From: Melaminivora suipulveris
GTDB lineage: Bacteria; Pseudomonadota; Gammaproteobacteria; Burkholderiales; Burkholderiaceae_C
Assembly: GCF_003008575.1 (NCBI RefSeq)
Contig: NZ_CP027667.1
Coordinates: 124,001-188,000 of the forward strand
Direction of reading: 5' to 3'
DNA: 64,000 nt
A program made the translations under genes and the position numbers. Each line of letters begins with the position of its first letter. The stretch's first letter is position 1. Below are positions 17,053 to 32,180 of this stretch, one piece after another. A model generated the notes under the pieces. That model had not been told where the DNA came from. It worked only from the letters and a program-made list of their open reading frames with translations, and made no database searches.

Positions 17053-19277
17053 AGCCCGCCCCGGCCTCACCGCCGGCGGCCGCGGGCGCGGCCCAGGGCG
17101 CCGTGCCGCAACTCATCGCCGCCACCGCGCAGGTGCAGCCGCGGGACGTGGGCTCGCTTCAGCGCGCGCGCGCCTTTGCCGAGCCGCTGCTGGCCGGCGA
17201 GACGCTGGACACGGGCGAGAACGCTCTGACGCACGCCGATGGCGTGTGCGCCATCTTGCGCGGCCTGGGCAGCTCCGAGGCCATGCAGGCCGCGGCCTAT
17301 CTGGTCTACACCTGCGCGCACCTGAACCGGCCGCAGGAGATCATCGCCAAGGCCTTCGGCGACAACCTGGCCGAGCTGGCGGTGGAGACCACCAAGCTGA
17401 TGCGCGTGCAGCAGCAGGCGCGCGATGCGCGCGTGGCCGGCCAGCAGATCGACGACGCGGCCACGCAGACCGAGAACGTGCGCAAGATGCTGCTGGCGTT
17501 CTCGCGCGATCTGCGCGTGGTCATGCTGCGCCTGGCCTCGCGGTTGCAGACGCTGCGCTACTACGCCGCCAGCAAACGCCCGGTCTCGCCGGCGATGGCG
17601 CGCGAGGCGCTGCAGGTCTTCGCGCCGCTGGCCAACCGCCTGGGCATCTGGCAGATGAAGTGGGAGCTGGAAGACCTGGCGTTTCGCTTTCTGGAACCCG
17701 ACACCTACAAGGACATCGCCCGGCTGCTGGACGAAAAGCGCACCGAGCGCGAGCACAACATGCAGCTGCTGCGCGAGCGGCTGGAGGCGGAATTGCGCGC
17801 GCACAGCATCAGCGCCACAGTCTCCGGGCGGCCCAAGCACATCTACAGCATCGTCAAGAAGATGCGCGGCAAGTCGCTGGGCTTCGACCAGGTCTTCGAC
17901 ATCCGCGCGCTGCGCGTCATCGTGCCCAGCGTCAAGGATTGCTATGCGGCGCTGAGCTGGGTGCACAGCCATTTCAGCCCCATCGAGGCCGAGTTCGACG
18001 ACTACATCGCCCGGCCCAAGGCCAACGGCTACCAGTCGCTGCACACCGTGGTGCGCGACGAGAGCGGCAAGGCCATCGAGATCCAGATCCGCACCCAGGC
18101 CATGCACGAGCACGCCGAGAGCGGCGTGGCCGCGCACTGGGCTTACAAAGAGGCGGGCACCAAGGGTTATGCCGGCGTGTCAGCCTCCAGTGAGTACGAC
18201 GCGAAGATCGCCGTGCTGCGCCAGCTGCTGGCCTGGGAGCGCGATCTGTCAGGCGCCGCCAGCCAGGGCCTGTTCGAGGATCGCATCTATGTGCTGACTC
18301 CGGGCGCCGCCGTGGTCGAGCTGCCGCAGGGCGCCACGCCGCTGGACTTCGCCTACGCCGTGCACACCAACCTGGGCCACCGCTGCCGCGGCGCTCGCGT
18401 GGACGGCGCCATGGTGCCGCTCAACACCCCCCTGCACAACGGCCAGACGGTGGAGATCAGCACCGTCAAGGAGGGCCGCCCCTCGCGCGACTGGCTCAAC
18501 CCCGAGCTCGGTTATCTGAACAGCAACCGCGCCCGCGCCAAGGTGCGCGCCTGGTTCAACGCCCAGGCCACGCACGCCACCGTGGCGCGCGGGCGTGAAC
18601 TGGTGGAAAAACTGCTGCAGCGCGAGGGCAAGACTTCCGTCAAGCTGGACGACCTGGCGGGGCAGCTGGGCTTCAAGACGGCGGACGCGCTGTTCGAGGT
18701 GGTCGGCAAGGATGAGTTCTCCCTGCGCAGCATCGAACAGCTGCTGCGCCCGCCGTCGGAACCGGCAGAGCCGGAGCCCGAGCTGCTGGTCAAGAAGCCC
18801 AGCACCGCGCGCGCCTCGGGCAAGGGCGGGGTGCTGGTGGTCGGCGTCGACTCGCTGATGACACAACTGGCCAAATGCTGCCGCCCGGCCCCGCCAGACC
18901 CCATCGCTGGTTTCGTCACGCGCGGCAAGGGCGTGAGCGTGCACAGGAGCGACTGCCGCAACTTTCGCGAGATGGCCGCGCGCAGCAGCGAGCGCGTGAT
19001 CGACGTGCAATGGGGCGTGCCAAGCGGGAATGCGGCGCGGCCAGCCGTCTATCCGGTGGACGTGATGGTCGAAGCCTCCGACCGCCAGGGCCTGCTGCGC
19101 GACATCTCGGACGTGTTCGCGCGCGAGAAAACCAACGTCATCGGCGTGCAGACGCAGTCGGTGCGAGGCTCGGCCTGGATGACGTTCACGGTGGAAGTCT
19201 CGGATGCCGGGCGGCTGAACAAGGTGCTGGCGATCGTCGCCGGCGTGCCCGGCGTGCGCTCGGCGCGGCGACGCTGA
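17049..19277 (+). CDS. relA: RelA-type (p)ppGpp synthetase
   Basis: This 742-residue RelA/SpoT homologue makes (p)ppGpp in the stringent response. Order: an HD-like N-terminal domain (about 50-190), the synthetase domain (about 240-360, [12 protein letters not shown]...FDIRALR, with EFDDY of the RelA-type acidic EXDD motif and NGYQSLHT), a TGS domain (about 405-470), a cysteine-containing linker (KCCRPAPPD...HRSDC) and a C-terminal ACT domain. The HD motif expected of a hydrolase is missing: the equivalent stretch reads [12 protein letters not shown]. It is therefore probably synthetase-only RelA, with a separate SpoT elsewhere. It overlaps the hydrolase gene by 4 bases. Confidence 0.93.
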   Translation: MKPAPASPPAAAGAAQGAVPQLIAATAQVQPRDVGSLQRARAFAEPLLAGETLDTGENALTHADGVCAILRGLGSSEAMQAAAYLVYTCAHLNRPQEIIAKAFGDNLAELAVETTKLMRVQQQARDARVAGQQIDDAATQTENVRKMLLAFSRDLRVVMLRLASRLQTLRYYAASKRPVSPAMAREALQVFAPLANRLGIWQMKWELEDLAFRFLEPDTYKDIARLLDEKRTEREHNMQLLRERLEAELRAHSISATVSGRPKHIYSIVKKMRGKSLGFDQVFDIRALRVIVPSVKDCYAALSWVHSHFSPIEAEFDDYIARPKANGYQSLHTVVRDESGKAIEIQIRTQAMHEHAESGVAAHWAYKEAGTKGYAGVSASSEYDAKIAVLRQLLAWERDLSGAASQGLFEDRIYVLTPGAAVVELPQGATPLDFAYAVHTNLGHRCRGARVDGAMVPLNTPLHNGQTVEISTVKEGRPSRDWLNPELGYLNSNRARAKVRAWFNAQATHATVARGRELVEKLLQREGKTSVKLDDLAGQLGFKTADALFEVVGKDEFSLRSIEQLLRPPSEPAEPEPELLVKKPSTARASGKGGVLVVGVDSLMTQLAKCCRPAPPDPIAGFVTRGKGVSVHRSDCRNFREMAARSSERVIDVQWGVPSGNAARPAVYPVDVMVEASDRQGLLRDISDVFAREKTNVIGVQTQSVRGSAWMTFTVEVSDAGRLNKVLAIVAGVPGVRSARRR

Positions 19278-19306
19278 AGTGGCCGCTGGCGCGTTCGTCC
19301 CCGCGC

Positions 19307-19312
19307 TACAAT
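19307..19312 (+). promoter_or_regulatory. Candidate minus-10 box for carAB
   Basis: TACAAT lies 120 bases upstream of the carA start in the relA-carA spacer. It is the best minus-10 match there; no convincing minus-35 is seen 16-18 bases upstream. It would give a leader of about 115 bases that includes the hairpin at 19372-19402. Confidence 0.35.
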
Positions 19313-19371
19313 GCAGGGCTTTCCCGCCAAACAGTCGCCCGGCCGCACGAAAAGCAATCCCTCACAAGCAT

Positions 19372-19402
19372 CAGCCTGCAGGACACACCGTCCCGCAGGC
19401 TG
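19372..19402 (+). other. Stable hairpin in the carA leader
   Basis: CAGCCTGC (19372-19379) pairs perfectly with GCAGGCTG (19395-19402), and inside it GGAC (19381-19384) pairs with GTCC (19390-19393), giving a long two-part stem with a five-base loop. No T-run follows, so it is not a simple terminator. It lies 30 bases before the GTG start of carA and could be an attenuator, protein-binding or mRNA-stability element. Confidence 0.5.
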
Positions 19403-19432
19403 CCGGGCGACCCGCACATTTCGGAGAACCCA

Positions 19433-20617
<1,185 letters not shown>

Positions 20618-20644
20618 CCGCCGCGACCGACTACCAGCCACACC

Positions 20645-23902
<3,258 letters not shown>

Positions 23903-23920
23903 TATTGCCGGCTTCGCGCA

Positions 23921-23965
23921 AAGCGCCTGACGCTACTGAAATTGTAGTGACAGGCGCTTATTTTT
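23921..23965 (+). terminator. Probable terminator of carAB formed by element copy 5
   Basis: AAGCGCCTG (23921-23929) pairs with CAGGCGCTT (23951-23959), with an inner CTAC/GTAG pair, followed by ATTTTTC. This is a convincing Rho-independent terminator 19 bases after the carB stop. The right part is interspersed element sequence. Confidence 0.7.
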
Positions 23966-23987
23966 CGCCGACTTCCAGGCTTTTTGG
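23932..23987 (-). repeat. Interspersed 56-base element, copy 5
   Basis: Read on the minus strand it gives CCAAAAAGCCTGGAAGTCGG, AATAAGCGCCTG, then CACTACAATTTCAGTAGC. It is more diverged than the others, its shared frame is closed by TAA, and it has gained a matching outer arm that makes a strong hairpin. It lies between convergent carB and the carbonic anhydrase gene. Confidence 0.7.
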
Positions 23988-24003
23988 TCAAGAAACAGAG
24001 GCT

Positions 24004-24708
24004 TCAGGCCAGCCAGACGATGCGGCCCGTGGCTACGTCATGCATGGCGCCCACCACCTTCAGCTGTCCCTGGTCGATGAGTGCGCGCAGCACTTCGGCG
24101 CGCTCCAGCTGCGCCACGGCGTCGCGCACATTGCGCTCGGCCACGCGCTGCACCAGCGCAGCGTCCTTGGAGCTGGGCACGCCTGAATAATCCAGCCGTT
24201 GCAGCGACGGCCGGATGCGCGCCAAAAGCCCCGTCAGGTGACCCAGCTGCGCGCCGTCGATGGCGCCCTTGACGGCGCCGCACTCGCTGTGCCCCAGCAC
24301 GGCGATCAGCCGCGCGCCGGCCAGCCGCGTGGCGAACTCCAGGCTGCCCAGGATGTCGTCGTTGACGATGTTGCCGGCCACGCGCGCGGCGAAGATGTCG
24401 CCGATGTGCTGGTCGAAGACCAGCTCCGGCGGCACCCGGCTGTCGATGCAGCCCACCACGGCGGCAAACGGCGCCTGCGCCTGCGCAGTGCCGCGCACCT
24501 GCTGGCGCAGGTCGCAGTTGAGCGGCGCGCCGGCCATGAAGCGCGCATTGCCCTCTTGCAGGCGTTTGAGCGCGGCATCGGGCGTCATCGCGCCCTGCGT
24601 GGCGGCGGTGGAGATGGCGCAGGCGGCCTGCGCCCAGGCCGCGCCCGGCAGGGCCAGGCAGGCGGCGCTGGCAAGGCCCAGCGTCTGGCGGCGGTTCAGG
24701 ACTGGCAT
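24004..24708 (-). CDS. Exported beta-class carbonic anhydrase
   Basis: This 234-residue beta-carbonic anhydrase interconverts CO2 and bicarbonate. The zinc site is complete: Cys87, Asp89 and Arg91 in VGCIDSRV, and His140 and Cys143 in GHSECGAV. Unlike cytoplasmic members it has a twin-arginine signal (NRRQTLGL followed by a hydrophobic stretch and AWA before residue 27), so it should be folded in the cytoplasm and exported by Tat to the periplasm. The start at 24708 has GGAGG upstream; longer open frame exists but lacks sense. It is inserted on the opposite strand between carB, a bicarbonate user, and greA. Confidence 0.9.
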   Translation of the reverse strand: MPVLNRRQTLGLASAACLALPGAAWAQAACAISTAATQGAMTPDAALKRLQEGNARFMAGAPLNCDLRQQVRGTAQAQAPFAAVVGCIDSRVPPELVFDQHIGDIFAARVAGNIVNDDILGSLEFATRLAGARLIAVLGHSECGAVKGAIDGAQLGHLTGLLARIRPSLQRLDYSGVPSSKDAALVQRVAERNVRDAVAQLERAEVLRALIDQGQLKVVGAMHDVATGRIVWLA

Positions 24709-24846
24709 GTTTTCCTCCGGTGGTGATGAGGCTGCGGGCCGCTTAGAATCGCCCCGATAGAGCAAACCATCTGCGTTCGAGCGCCGATGGTTTCTTCTTT
24801 TTTCAGCCTCGTCAATCACGTAACTGCCCATCCACCGCATCCTTCC

Positions 24847-25323
24847 ATGGCCACTTTCCCCATCACCAAGCGCGGCGCCGAGCTGCTCAAGGCCGAGCTG
24901 CAACGTCTGAAATCCCAGGATCGTCCTGCCGTCATCGCCGCCATCGCCGAGGCGCGCGCCCAGGGCGACCTGAGCGAAAACGCCGAGTACGAGGCCGCCA
25001 AGGACCGCCAGGGCTTCATCGAAGGCCGCATCGCCGAGGTCGAAGGCAAGCTGGCCGCCGCGCAGATCATCGATCCCACGACGCTCGACGCTGGCGGGCG
25101 CGTGGTCTTCGGCGCCACGGTGGAGCTGGAGGACGAGGACACGGGTGAGACCGTGAAGTACCAGATCGTCGGCGAGGATGAGGCCGACCTGAAGCTGGGC
25201 CTGATCAACGTCGGCAGCCCGATCGCCCGCGCGCTGATCGGCAAGGAGGAGGGCGACACGGCCGAGGTGCAGGCGCCCGGCGGCGTGCGCTGCTACGAGA
25301 TCGTCACCGTCAGCTACCGGTGA
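24847..25323 (+). CDS. greA: Transcription elongation factor GreA
   Basis: GreA (158 residues) stimulates RNA cleavage by backtracked RNA polymerase. An N-terminal coiled coil (about 1-75) carries the acidic tip segment [16 protein letters not shown], followed by the C-terminal FKBP-like domain ([30 protein letters not shown]). ATG 24847 gives the standard length; open frame extends 20 codons upstream. A TAGAAT box at 24744-24749 is a possible minus-10. The stop overlaps the next gene start by one base (TGATG), so the DUF4149 gene is translationally coupled. Confidence 0.96.
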   Translation: MATFPITKRGAELLKAELQRLKSQDRPAVIAAIAEARAQGDLSENAEYEAAKDRQGFIEGRIAEVEGKLAAAQIIDPTTLDAGGRVVFGATVELEDEDTGETVKYQIVGEDEADLKLGLINVGSPIARALIGKEEGDTAEVQAPGGVRCYEIVTVSYR

Positions 25324-25748
25324 TGAACGCGCTGGCGCGCCTGCGTGCCGACCTGCCGCTGCTGGCCGCCGCGCTGTGGTGGGGCAGCCTGTCGGCCATC
25401 GGCTTCATGGCGGTGCCGCTGCTGTTCGCCCACATACCCACGGCGGCCATGGCCGGTGCCATGGCGGCGCAGCTGTTCCAGGCGCAGATGTGGCTGTCGG
25501 TCGGCTGCACGCTGGCGCTGCTGGTCGTTTCCTTGCCAAAAGACGGCTCAGTCGGCGTGAATCAAGCGCAGGCAGCTATTTTTTTCATAGTGGCGGGCAT
25601 GCTGCTGGCGCTGCTGATCCAGTTCGGCGTGGCGCCGCGCATCGTGGCACGGCAGAACCTGCGCCTGTGGCACGGGCTGGGCAGCGCGATGTATGCCGCG
25701 CAGTGGCTGTGCGCGCTGCTGACGCTGCTGCGCGTGGCCCGGCGCTGA
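25323..25748 (+). CDS. DUF4149 membrane protein containing an in-frame repeat copy
   Basis: This 141-residue membrane protein of the DUF4149 family has about four hydrophobic segments, with LWWGSLSAIGFMAVPLLF near the start and VAPRIVARQNLRLWH near the end. Its function is unknown. The loop and start of the third membrane segment (about residues 71-91, reading PKDGSVGVNQAQAA then IFFIV) are encoded by a copy of the 56-base interspersed element, inserted without breaking the frame. The gene overlaps the greA stop by one base. A GTG one codon upstream is an alternative start. Confidence 0.82.
   Translation: MNALARLRADLPLLAAALWWGSLSAIGFMAVPLLFAHIPTAAMAGAMAAQLFQAQMWLSVGCTLALLVVSLPKDGSVGVNQAQAAIFFIVAGMLLALLIQFGVAPRIVARQNLRLWHGLGSAMYAAQWLCALLTLLRVARR
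25535..25594 (+). repeat. Interspersed 56-base element, copy 6, inside a coding gene
   Basis: The copy shows GGCTCAGTCGGCGTG, AATCAAGCGCAGGCAGCTAT and a tail ATAGTGGC. It lies wholly inside the DUF4149 gene and is read in the open frame shared by most copies (S-V-G-V-N-Q-A-Q-A-A-I). The host codons around it are much richer in GC. Confidence 0.85.
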
Positions 25749-25754
25749 AGGGGC

Positions 25755-26498
25755 TCACTCGCGCCAGTGCTCGGCCACCCAGGCGGCCGGCCGGATGTGC
25801 CGAAAGCGCCGGTTGCGCCGCCCGGCCAGCGCATCGGGCGGATTGCACTCGCCGTGGAAGATCACGATGCGCGCGCCCGGCGGAATGGCAGGCGGCTGCC
25901 AGTAGTTCAGGGGCCAGCGCGGGATGCTGTGGTACTTGAAGCTCGGGCACCAGCCACTCGGCCAATATGCCAGCCTGCCCTGGCGGTGCAGGAAGTCCGA
26001 CAGATAAGCCTGCTCGTTGCGAAAGCGCTGGCGCACCTCCTGCACGTGGCTTCGGAAATACTCCAGCACATCCGGATGCGCGCCCAACTCGAAACGGTAC
26101 ACGGACGAGTTGCCGGTGACGCGGCGCGGCCGCTTGTAGTCGTGGATGATCAAAAAATCGCCTGGCTGCGTGAAGAGCTCATCCAGCGATCCCACGACGA
26201 CCACGTCCACGTCCAGAAACAGCGCCGTGCCGCGCAGGCCGTGCAGGTCGGCGCTGAAGGTGGCCAGCTTGGTCCAGCCGCGCTCGGGGATACCAGGGGG
26301 CAGATCCAGCGCGGGGATGGGCAGGCAGCGCACTTCGCTGCGGATGCCGACGGCATCATCCGTCAGGCAGACAAAGGAGAAATCACCGCTCAGGTGGCGC
26401 CGAACCATGGCGTAGAGGCGGTTGACGTACTCGGGGCCGTACTTGTTGCCCCACTTCATGCACAGGATGTGGCGCTGGCGCGCCGCCGCGCCCGGCAT
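25755..26498 (-). CDS. Putative glycosyltransferase
   Basis: This 247-residue protein opens with a Rossmann-like strand ([20 protein letters not shown]) and has a DxD metal/nucleotide-sugar motif, [10 protein letters not shown], near residue 96, as in GT-A fold glycosyltransferases related to GT8. A HIS-containing C-terminal segment ([14 protein letters not shown]) fits a donor-binding histidine. Donor, acceptor and pathway are unknown. Its start codon overlaps the yhbY stop by one base (TGATG), so it is the second gene of a yhbY operon. It converges with the DUF4149 gene, 6 bases apart. Confidence 0.72.
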   Translation of the reverse strand: MPGAAARQRHILCMKWGNKYGPEYVNRLYAMVRRHLSGDFSFVCLTDDAVGIRSEVRCLPIPALDLPPGIPERGWTKLATFSADLHGLRGTALFLDVDVVVVGSLDELFTQPGDFLIIHDYKRPRRVTGNSSVYRFELGAHPDVLEYFRSHVQEVRQRFRNEQAYLSDFLHRQGRLAYWPSGWCPSFKYHSIPRWPLNYWQPPAIPPGARIVIFHGECNPPDALAGRRNRRFRHIRPAAWVAEHWRE

Positions 26499-26968
26499 CA
26501 GTCGCCCTGGCGCTTCTTCACCGATGTCTGCTTGGGCTTGGCACGCTTGATCTGGCCGCCGGCCGTCAGGCGTTGGTTGCCCAGCACGCGCAGCTGCTTG
26601 ACCTCGGGGCGTTGGCCGGGGCGGCCGAATTTCAGCACCTTGATGTCGCGCGGGCCGGGCTTGCGGTCCTCATCGACCGCGCGCGCCTTCTCAGGAATGG
26701 GGCGCCACAGCACCAGCAGCTTGCCGATGTGCTGCACCGGCGCGGCGTTCAGTTCATCGGCCAGTTGCTGGAACATGGCCTCGCGCGCCGCTCGGTCGTC
26801 GCTGAACACGCGGATCTTGATCAGACCGTGCGCGTTCAGCGCAGCGTCGATCTCCTTGCGCACCGCGGGGGTCAGGCCGTCCGAGCCGACGAGCACGACG
26901 GGGTCCAGATGGTGCGCGTCGGCGCGGTGCGCGCGCCGCTCGGCGGTGGTCAGTTCGATTTGGGGCAT
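26498..26968 (-). CDS. yhbY: YhbY family ribosome-assembly RNA-binding protein
   Basis: This 156-residue protein has an N-terminal CRS1-YhbY RNA-binding domain (residues 1-100): [32 protein letters not shown] and GKLLVLWRP are typical. Family members bind pre-50S particles. A basic C-terminal tail (about 55 residues ending [13 protein letters not shown]) is longer than in the single-domain Escherichia coli protein and probably adds RNA contacts. Open frame extends 25 codons upstream into rlmE, but ATG 26968 gives the family start MPQIELT. Its divergent neighbour rlmE begins only 21 bases away. Confidence 0.9.
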   Translation of the reverse strand: MPQIELTTAERRAHRADAHHLDPVVLVGSDGLTPAVRKEIDAALNAHGLIKIRVFSDDRAAREAMFQQLADELNAAPVQHIGKLLVLWRPIPEKARAVDEDRKPGPRDIKVLKFGRPGQRPEVKQLRVLGNQRLTAGGQIKRAKPKQTSVKKRQGD

Positions 26969-26979
26969 ACCCGTATTAT
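26951..26979 (+). promoter_or_regulatory. Candidate rlmE promoter overlapping the yhbY start
   Basis: TATTAT (26974-26979) in the 21-base yhbY/rlmE spacer is a good minus-10. A weak TTCGAT-like minus-35 lies inside the yhbY coding start. On the other strand the same AT-rich bases can serve yhbY. Transcripts on both sides would have very short leaders. Confidence 0.35.
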
Positions 26980-26989
26980 TCTTCAACGC

Positions 26990-27652
26990 ATGAAAACCCA
27001 GCCCAAAGCCAAGAAGGTCAACAAGAACTGGCTGCACGACCACATCAGCGACCCCTGGGTGAAGCTGGCGCAGAAGGAGGGCTACCGCGCCCGCGCCGCC
27101 TACAAGCTCAAGGAGATCGACGAGCAGTTCGGCCTGGTGCGTCCCGGCCAGGTGGTGGTCGATCTGGGCTGCGCGCCCGGCGCCTGGAGCCAGTACCTGC
27201 GCCGCCGCATGGCGCCTGAAGGAGCGGCGTCCGGGCAGCTGCAGGGCAGCATCATCGGGTTGGACCTGCTGCCGATGGAGCCCATCGAAGGCGTGACCTT
27301 CATCCAGGGTGACTTTCGCGACGAGGCGGTGCTGGCGCAGCTGGAGGCGGCAGCGCAGGGCAGGGCGATGGACCTTGTCGTCTCGGACATGGCCCCCAAC
27401 CTGTCAGGCATCGCCTCGGCCGACGCGGCGCGCGTGGCACACCTGATCGAGCTGGCCGTGGATTTCGCGCAGCAGCACCTGAAGGCCGATGGGGCGCTGG
27501 TGGTCAAGCTGTTCCACGGCAGCGGCTACGACGCGCTGGTGCAACTGTTCCGCGACACCTTCCACGTGGTCAAGGTTCACAAGCCCAAGGCATCGCGCGA
27601 TCGCTCGGCCGAGACTTTTCTGGTTGGCCTGCGCCTCAAACGCCCTGCCTGA
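26990..27652 (+). CDS. rlmE: 23S rRNA 2'-O-ribose U2552 methyltransferase
   Basis: RlmE/FtsJ (220 residues) methylates the ribose of U2552 in 23S rRNA in the 50S subunit. The N-terminal [30 protein letters not shown] block, the SAM motif [16 protein letters not shown], the catalytic aspartate in [11 protein letters not shown] and the C-terminal lysine in [20 protein letters not shown] are all present. It is the first gene of the conserved rlmE-ftsH-folP-glmM run; the ftsH start follows 157 bases later. Confidence 0.96.
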   Translation: MKTQPKAKKVNKNWLHDHISDPWVKLAQKEGYRARAAYKLKEIDEQFGLVRPGQVVVDLGCAPGAWSQYLRRRMAPEGAASGQLQGSIIGLDLLPMEPIEGVTFIQGDFRDEAVLAQLEAAAQGRAMDLVVSDMAPNLSGIASADAARVAHLIELAVDFAQQHLKADGALVVKLFHGSGYDALVQLFRDTFHVVKVHKPKASRDRSAETFLVGLRLKRPA

Positions 27653-27712
27653 GCGCCGCGCGCCGCCCCTTGTCCATGGCCGAGCCCAGGGTTTAAGGGC
27701 GGGGCGCGCGGG

Positions 27713-27739
27713 TTGAAAGCCCTAAAATCCGCCCCACAT
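27713..27739 (+). promoter_or_regulatory. Candidate sigma-32 heat-shock promoter of ftsH
   Basis: TTGAAA (27713-27718), a 13-base spacer and CCCCACAT (27732-27739) match the RpoH consensus CTTGAA-N13-14-CCCCATNT closely. It lies 70 bases upstream of the ftsH start, and ftsH is a known sigma-32 regulon member in proteobacteria. A TAAAAT in the spacer could be a sigma-70 minus-10, but no minus-35 is seen at the right distance. Confidence 0.6.
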
Positions 27740-27809
27740 GCGCCTGGACGGCTGCCCTGAAGAAGCAGGGCGGGCGGCCTATCCAAGTTTTCAGTCTCTG
27801 GAGTTCAGC

Positions 27810-29726
<1,917 letters not shown>

Positions 29727-29757
29727 CCACGGGCAGCCGGGCGACAGCTGCGAAATG

Positions 29758-29780
29758 ACGGGGCCACGCGCCCCGTTTTT
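29758..29780 (+). terminator. Rho-independent terminator after ftsH
   Basis: ACGGGGC (29758-29764) pairs with GCCCCGT (29770-29776) around a five-base loop, followed directly by a run of five T. It starts 32 bases after the ftsH stop and separates ftsH from folP, which must be read by leakage or its own promoter. Confidence 0.8.
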
Positions 29781-29823
29781 CACGTCGTGTCGCAAAAGCC
29801 TTTCCCCACCCCCTGCTTTTTCC

Positions 29824-30657
29824 ATGCTCTGGCAGACCGCCCGCTACGCCGTGGACCTGACGCGCCCGCGTGTGATGGGCATCGTGAACGCGACCCCGGA
29901 CTCGTTCTCCGATGGCGGCCGGCACCCGGACGCGCGCGCCGCGCTGGCGCATTGCGAGCAACTGCTGGCGGACGGCGCCGACATCCTGGACATCGGCGGC
30001 GAATCGACCCGCCCCGGCAGCCCGCCCGTGGCGCTTGACGAGGAGCTGGCGCGCGTGCTCCCCGTGGTGCAAGGCGCGGTGCGCCTGGGCGTTCCCATCT
30101 CCGTGGACACCTGCAAGGCGCAAGTCATGCAGGCGGCGCTGGACGCAGGGGCCGACATCATCAACGACATCCAGGCGCTGCGCCTGCCCGGCAGCGCCGA
30201 TGTGGTGGCGCGCCATGGCCGCTGCGGCGTGTGCCTGATGCACATGCACGGCGAGCCGCAGACCATGCAGACCACCCCCATGGCCGGGGATGCCGTGGCG
30301 CAGGTGCTACGTTTTTTGCAGCAACGCACGCTTGATTTGCAACGACTGGGGATCGAAAAGGCCCGAATCGTGCTGGACAGCGGTATCGGTTTCGGCAAGA
30401 CCGTCGAGCAAAACTTCGCCCTGCTGGCACGCCAGCGCGAACTGCTCGATTTGAACCATCCGCTGCTGGCCGGCTGGTCGCGCAAATCCTCGCTGGGCGC
30501 TGTCACCGGGCGTGCGGTGGGCGACCGCCTGGTGCCCAGCGTGGCGGCCGCCGTGCTGGCGGTGGAGCACGGCGCGCGCGTGGTGCGCGTGCACGACGTG
30601 CGCGAGACCGTCGCGGCGCTGGCCGTCTGGCAGGCCATGGATGCCCAGCGGGCATGA
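29824..30657 (+). CDS. folP: Dihydropteroate synthase
   Basis: FolP (277 residues) joins 6-hydroxymethyl-dihydropterin diphosphate to p-aminobenzoate in folate synthesis and is the sulfonamide target. Both signatures are present: [16 protein letters not shown] near residue 17-32 and the [10 protein letters not shown] loop, plus DSGIGFGKT and the RKSSLG segment. Open frame extends to 29755, but that region holds the ftsH terminator tail; ATG 29824 gives the family N-terminus. It is followed by interspersed element copy 7 and glmM. Confidence 0.95.
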   Translation: MLWQTARYAVDLTRPRVMGIVNATPDSFSDGGRHPDARAALAHCEQLLADGADILDIGGESTRPGSPPVALDEELARVLPVVQGAVRLGVPISVDTCKAQVMQAALDAGADIINDIQALRLPGSADVVARHGRCGVCLMHMHGEPQTMQTTPMAGDAVAQVLRFLQQRTLDLQRLGIEKARIVLDSGIGFGKTVEQNFALLARQRELLDLNHPLLAGWSRKSSLGAVTGRAVGDRLVPSVAAAVLAVEHGARVVRVHDVRETVAALAVWQAMDAQRA

Positions 30658-30720
30658 TTTTCGGCAAAATCGGCCTTCAGCCGGCGTGAACAAAGCGCCA
30701 GCAGCTATCGATACAGTAGC
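30658..30720 (+). repeat. Interspersed 56-base element, copy 7
   Basis: The copy shows CCTTCAGCCGGCGTG, AACAAAGCGCCAGCAGCTAT and the tail ACAGTAGC. It begins immediately after the folP stop codon and occupies most of the folP-glmM spacer. The shared frame is open ([15 protein letters not shown]). Confidence 0.85.
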
Positions 30721-30748
30721 AAAATATCCAGAACAAACCGAGGCTTTC

Positions 30749-32083
30749 ATGACACGCAGCCACTTCGGCACCGATGGCATCCGCGGCACCGTGGGCCAGC
30801 CGCCCATCACTCCTGATTTCGTCCTGCGCCTGGGCCATGCCGTGGGCCGCGTGCTGCGCCGCCAGGAGGAGCGCCCCACGGTGCTGATCGGCAAGGACAC
30901 GCGCATCTCCGGCTACATGCTGGAGAGCGCGCTGGAGTCGGGCCTGAATTCAGCCGGCACCGACGTGGTGCTGCTGGGCCCCCTGCCCACGCCCGGCGTG
31001 GCCTATCTCACGCGCGCGCAGCGGGCCAGCCTGGGCGTGGTCATCAGCGCCAGCCACAACCCGTATCCGGACAACGGCATCAAGTTCTTCAGCGCGCAGG
31101 GCAGCAAGCTGCCCGACGCGTGGGAGGCCGAGGTCGAGCAGGCCCTGCAGGACGCACCCGCGTGGGCCGATTCCTCCCACCTGGGCCGCGCGCGTCGGCT
31201 GGACGATGCGGCCGGGCGCTACATCGAGTTCTGCAAGAGCACCTTCGACCACGACCTGACGCTGCGTGGCCTGCGCATCGTGGTCGACGCAGCGCATGGC
31301 GCGGCCTACCACATCGCGCCCAAGGTGTTTCACGAGCTGGGCGCCGACGTGGTGGCCATCGGCTGCGCGCCGGACGGCGTGAACATCAACCACGAAGTGG
31401 GCGCCACGCACCCGGACGCGCTGGTGCGTGCCGTGCGCGCCAACCGCGCCGATTTCGGCGTCGCGCTGGATGGGGACGCCGACCGGCTGCAGATGGTGGA
31501 CGCCGCCGGCCGCCTGTACAACGGCGACGAGTTGCTGTACCTGCTGGCCGCCGACCGCCTGGCGCGCCAGGAGAGCGTTCCCGGCGTGGTCGGCACCTTG
31601 ATGACCAACATGGCGGTCGAGTTGGCGCTCACGCGGCAGGGCGTGCAGTTTGTGCGCGCCAAGGTGGGCGACCGCCATGTGCTGGAAGAGCTCACGCGCC
31701 GGCGCTGGCTGCTGGGCGGCGAGGGCTCGGGCCACCTGCTGGCGCTGGACCGTCACACCACCGGCGACGGCCTGGTCAGCGCGCTGCAGGTGCTGCAAGC
31801 CTGCGTGCGCAGCGGCCAGCCCCTGTCAGCGCTGTTGGCCGGCGTGGTGCTGTTCCCGCAGGTGCTGCTGAACGTGCGCCTGGGCCCGCAGCAGGACTGG
31901 AAGGCCAATCCGCGCCTGACCGACGCCATGCGCGCGGTCGAGCAGGAGCTGGGCGCCGACGGCCGCGTGCTGGTGCGCGCCAGCGGCACCGAGCCGCTGC
32001 TGCGCGTCATGGTGGAAGCGCGCGAGGCCGCGCAGGCCAGCCGCTGCGCCCAGGCGCTGGCGGACGCCGCGCGCGCGAGCTGA
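30749..32083 (+). CDS. glmM: Phosphoglucosamine mutase
   Basis: GlmM (444 residues) converts glucosamine-6-phosphate to glucosamine-1-phosphate for peptidoglycan and lipopolysaccharide precursors. The phosphoserine is Ser102 in ISASHNP; the Mg-binding loop is DGDADR; the sugar-binding GGEGSGH and the C-terminal phosphate loop [12 protein letters not shown] follow. The N-terminus FGTDGIRG is standard. It ends the rlmE-ftsH-folP-glmM run. Confidence 0.97.
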   Translation: MTRSHFGTDGIRGTVGQPPITPDFVLRLGHAVGRVLRRQEERPTVLIGKDTRISGYMLESALESGLNSAGTDVVLLGPLPTPGVAYLTRAQRASLGVVISASHNPYPDNGIKFFSAQGSKLPDAWEAEVEQALQDAPAWADSSHLGRARRLDDAAGRYIEFCKSTFDHDLTLRGLRIVVDAAHGAAYHIAPKVFHELGADVVAIGCAPDGVNINHEVGATHPDALVRAVRANRADFGVALDGDADRLQMVDAAGRLYNGDELLYLLAADRLARQESVPGVVGTLMTNMAVELALTRQGVQFVRAKVGDRHVLEELTRRRWLLGGEGSGHLLALDRHTTGDGLVSALQVLQACVRSGQPLSALLAGVVLFPQVLLNVRLGPQQDWKANPRLTDAMRAVEQELGADGRVLVRASGTEPLLRVMVEAREAAQASRCAQALADAARAS

Positions 32084-32180
32084 AGGGCAGCGCCGCGCAT
32101 TCGGGACATGATCCGCCCGGCGCGCTCCGGTTCTGCATGGAAGCGAACCAGGCGCCGCCGCGAACCCCCTTCCAGAGCCC

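Noticed and set aside
18150..18210. A GCCGGCGTGTCAGC stretch in relA as another element copy
   Set aside because: Only the short GC-rich core matches; the AGCTAT and GTAGC parts are absent.
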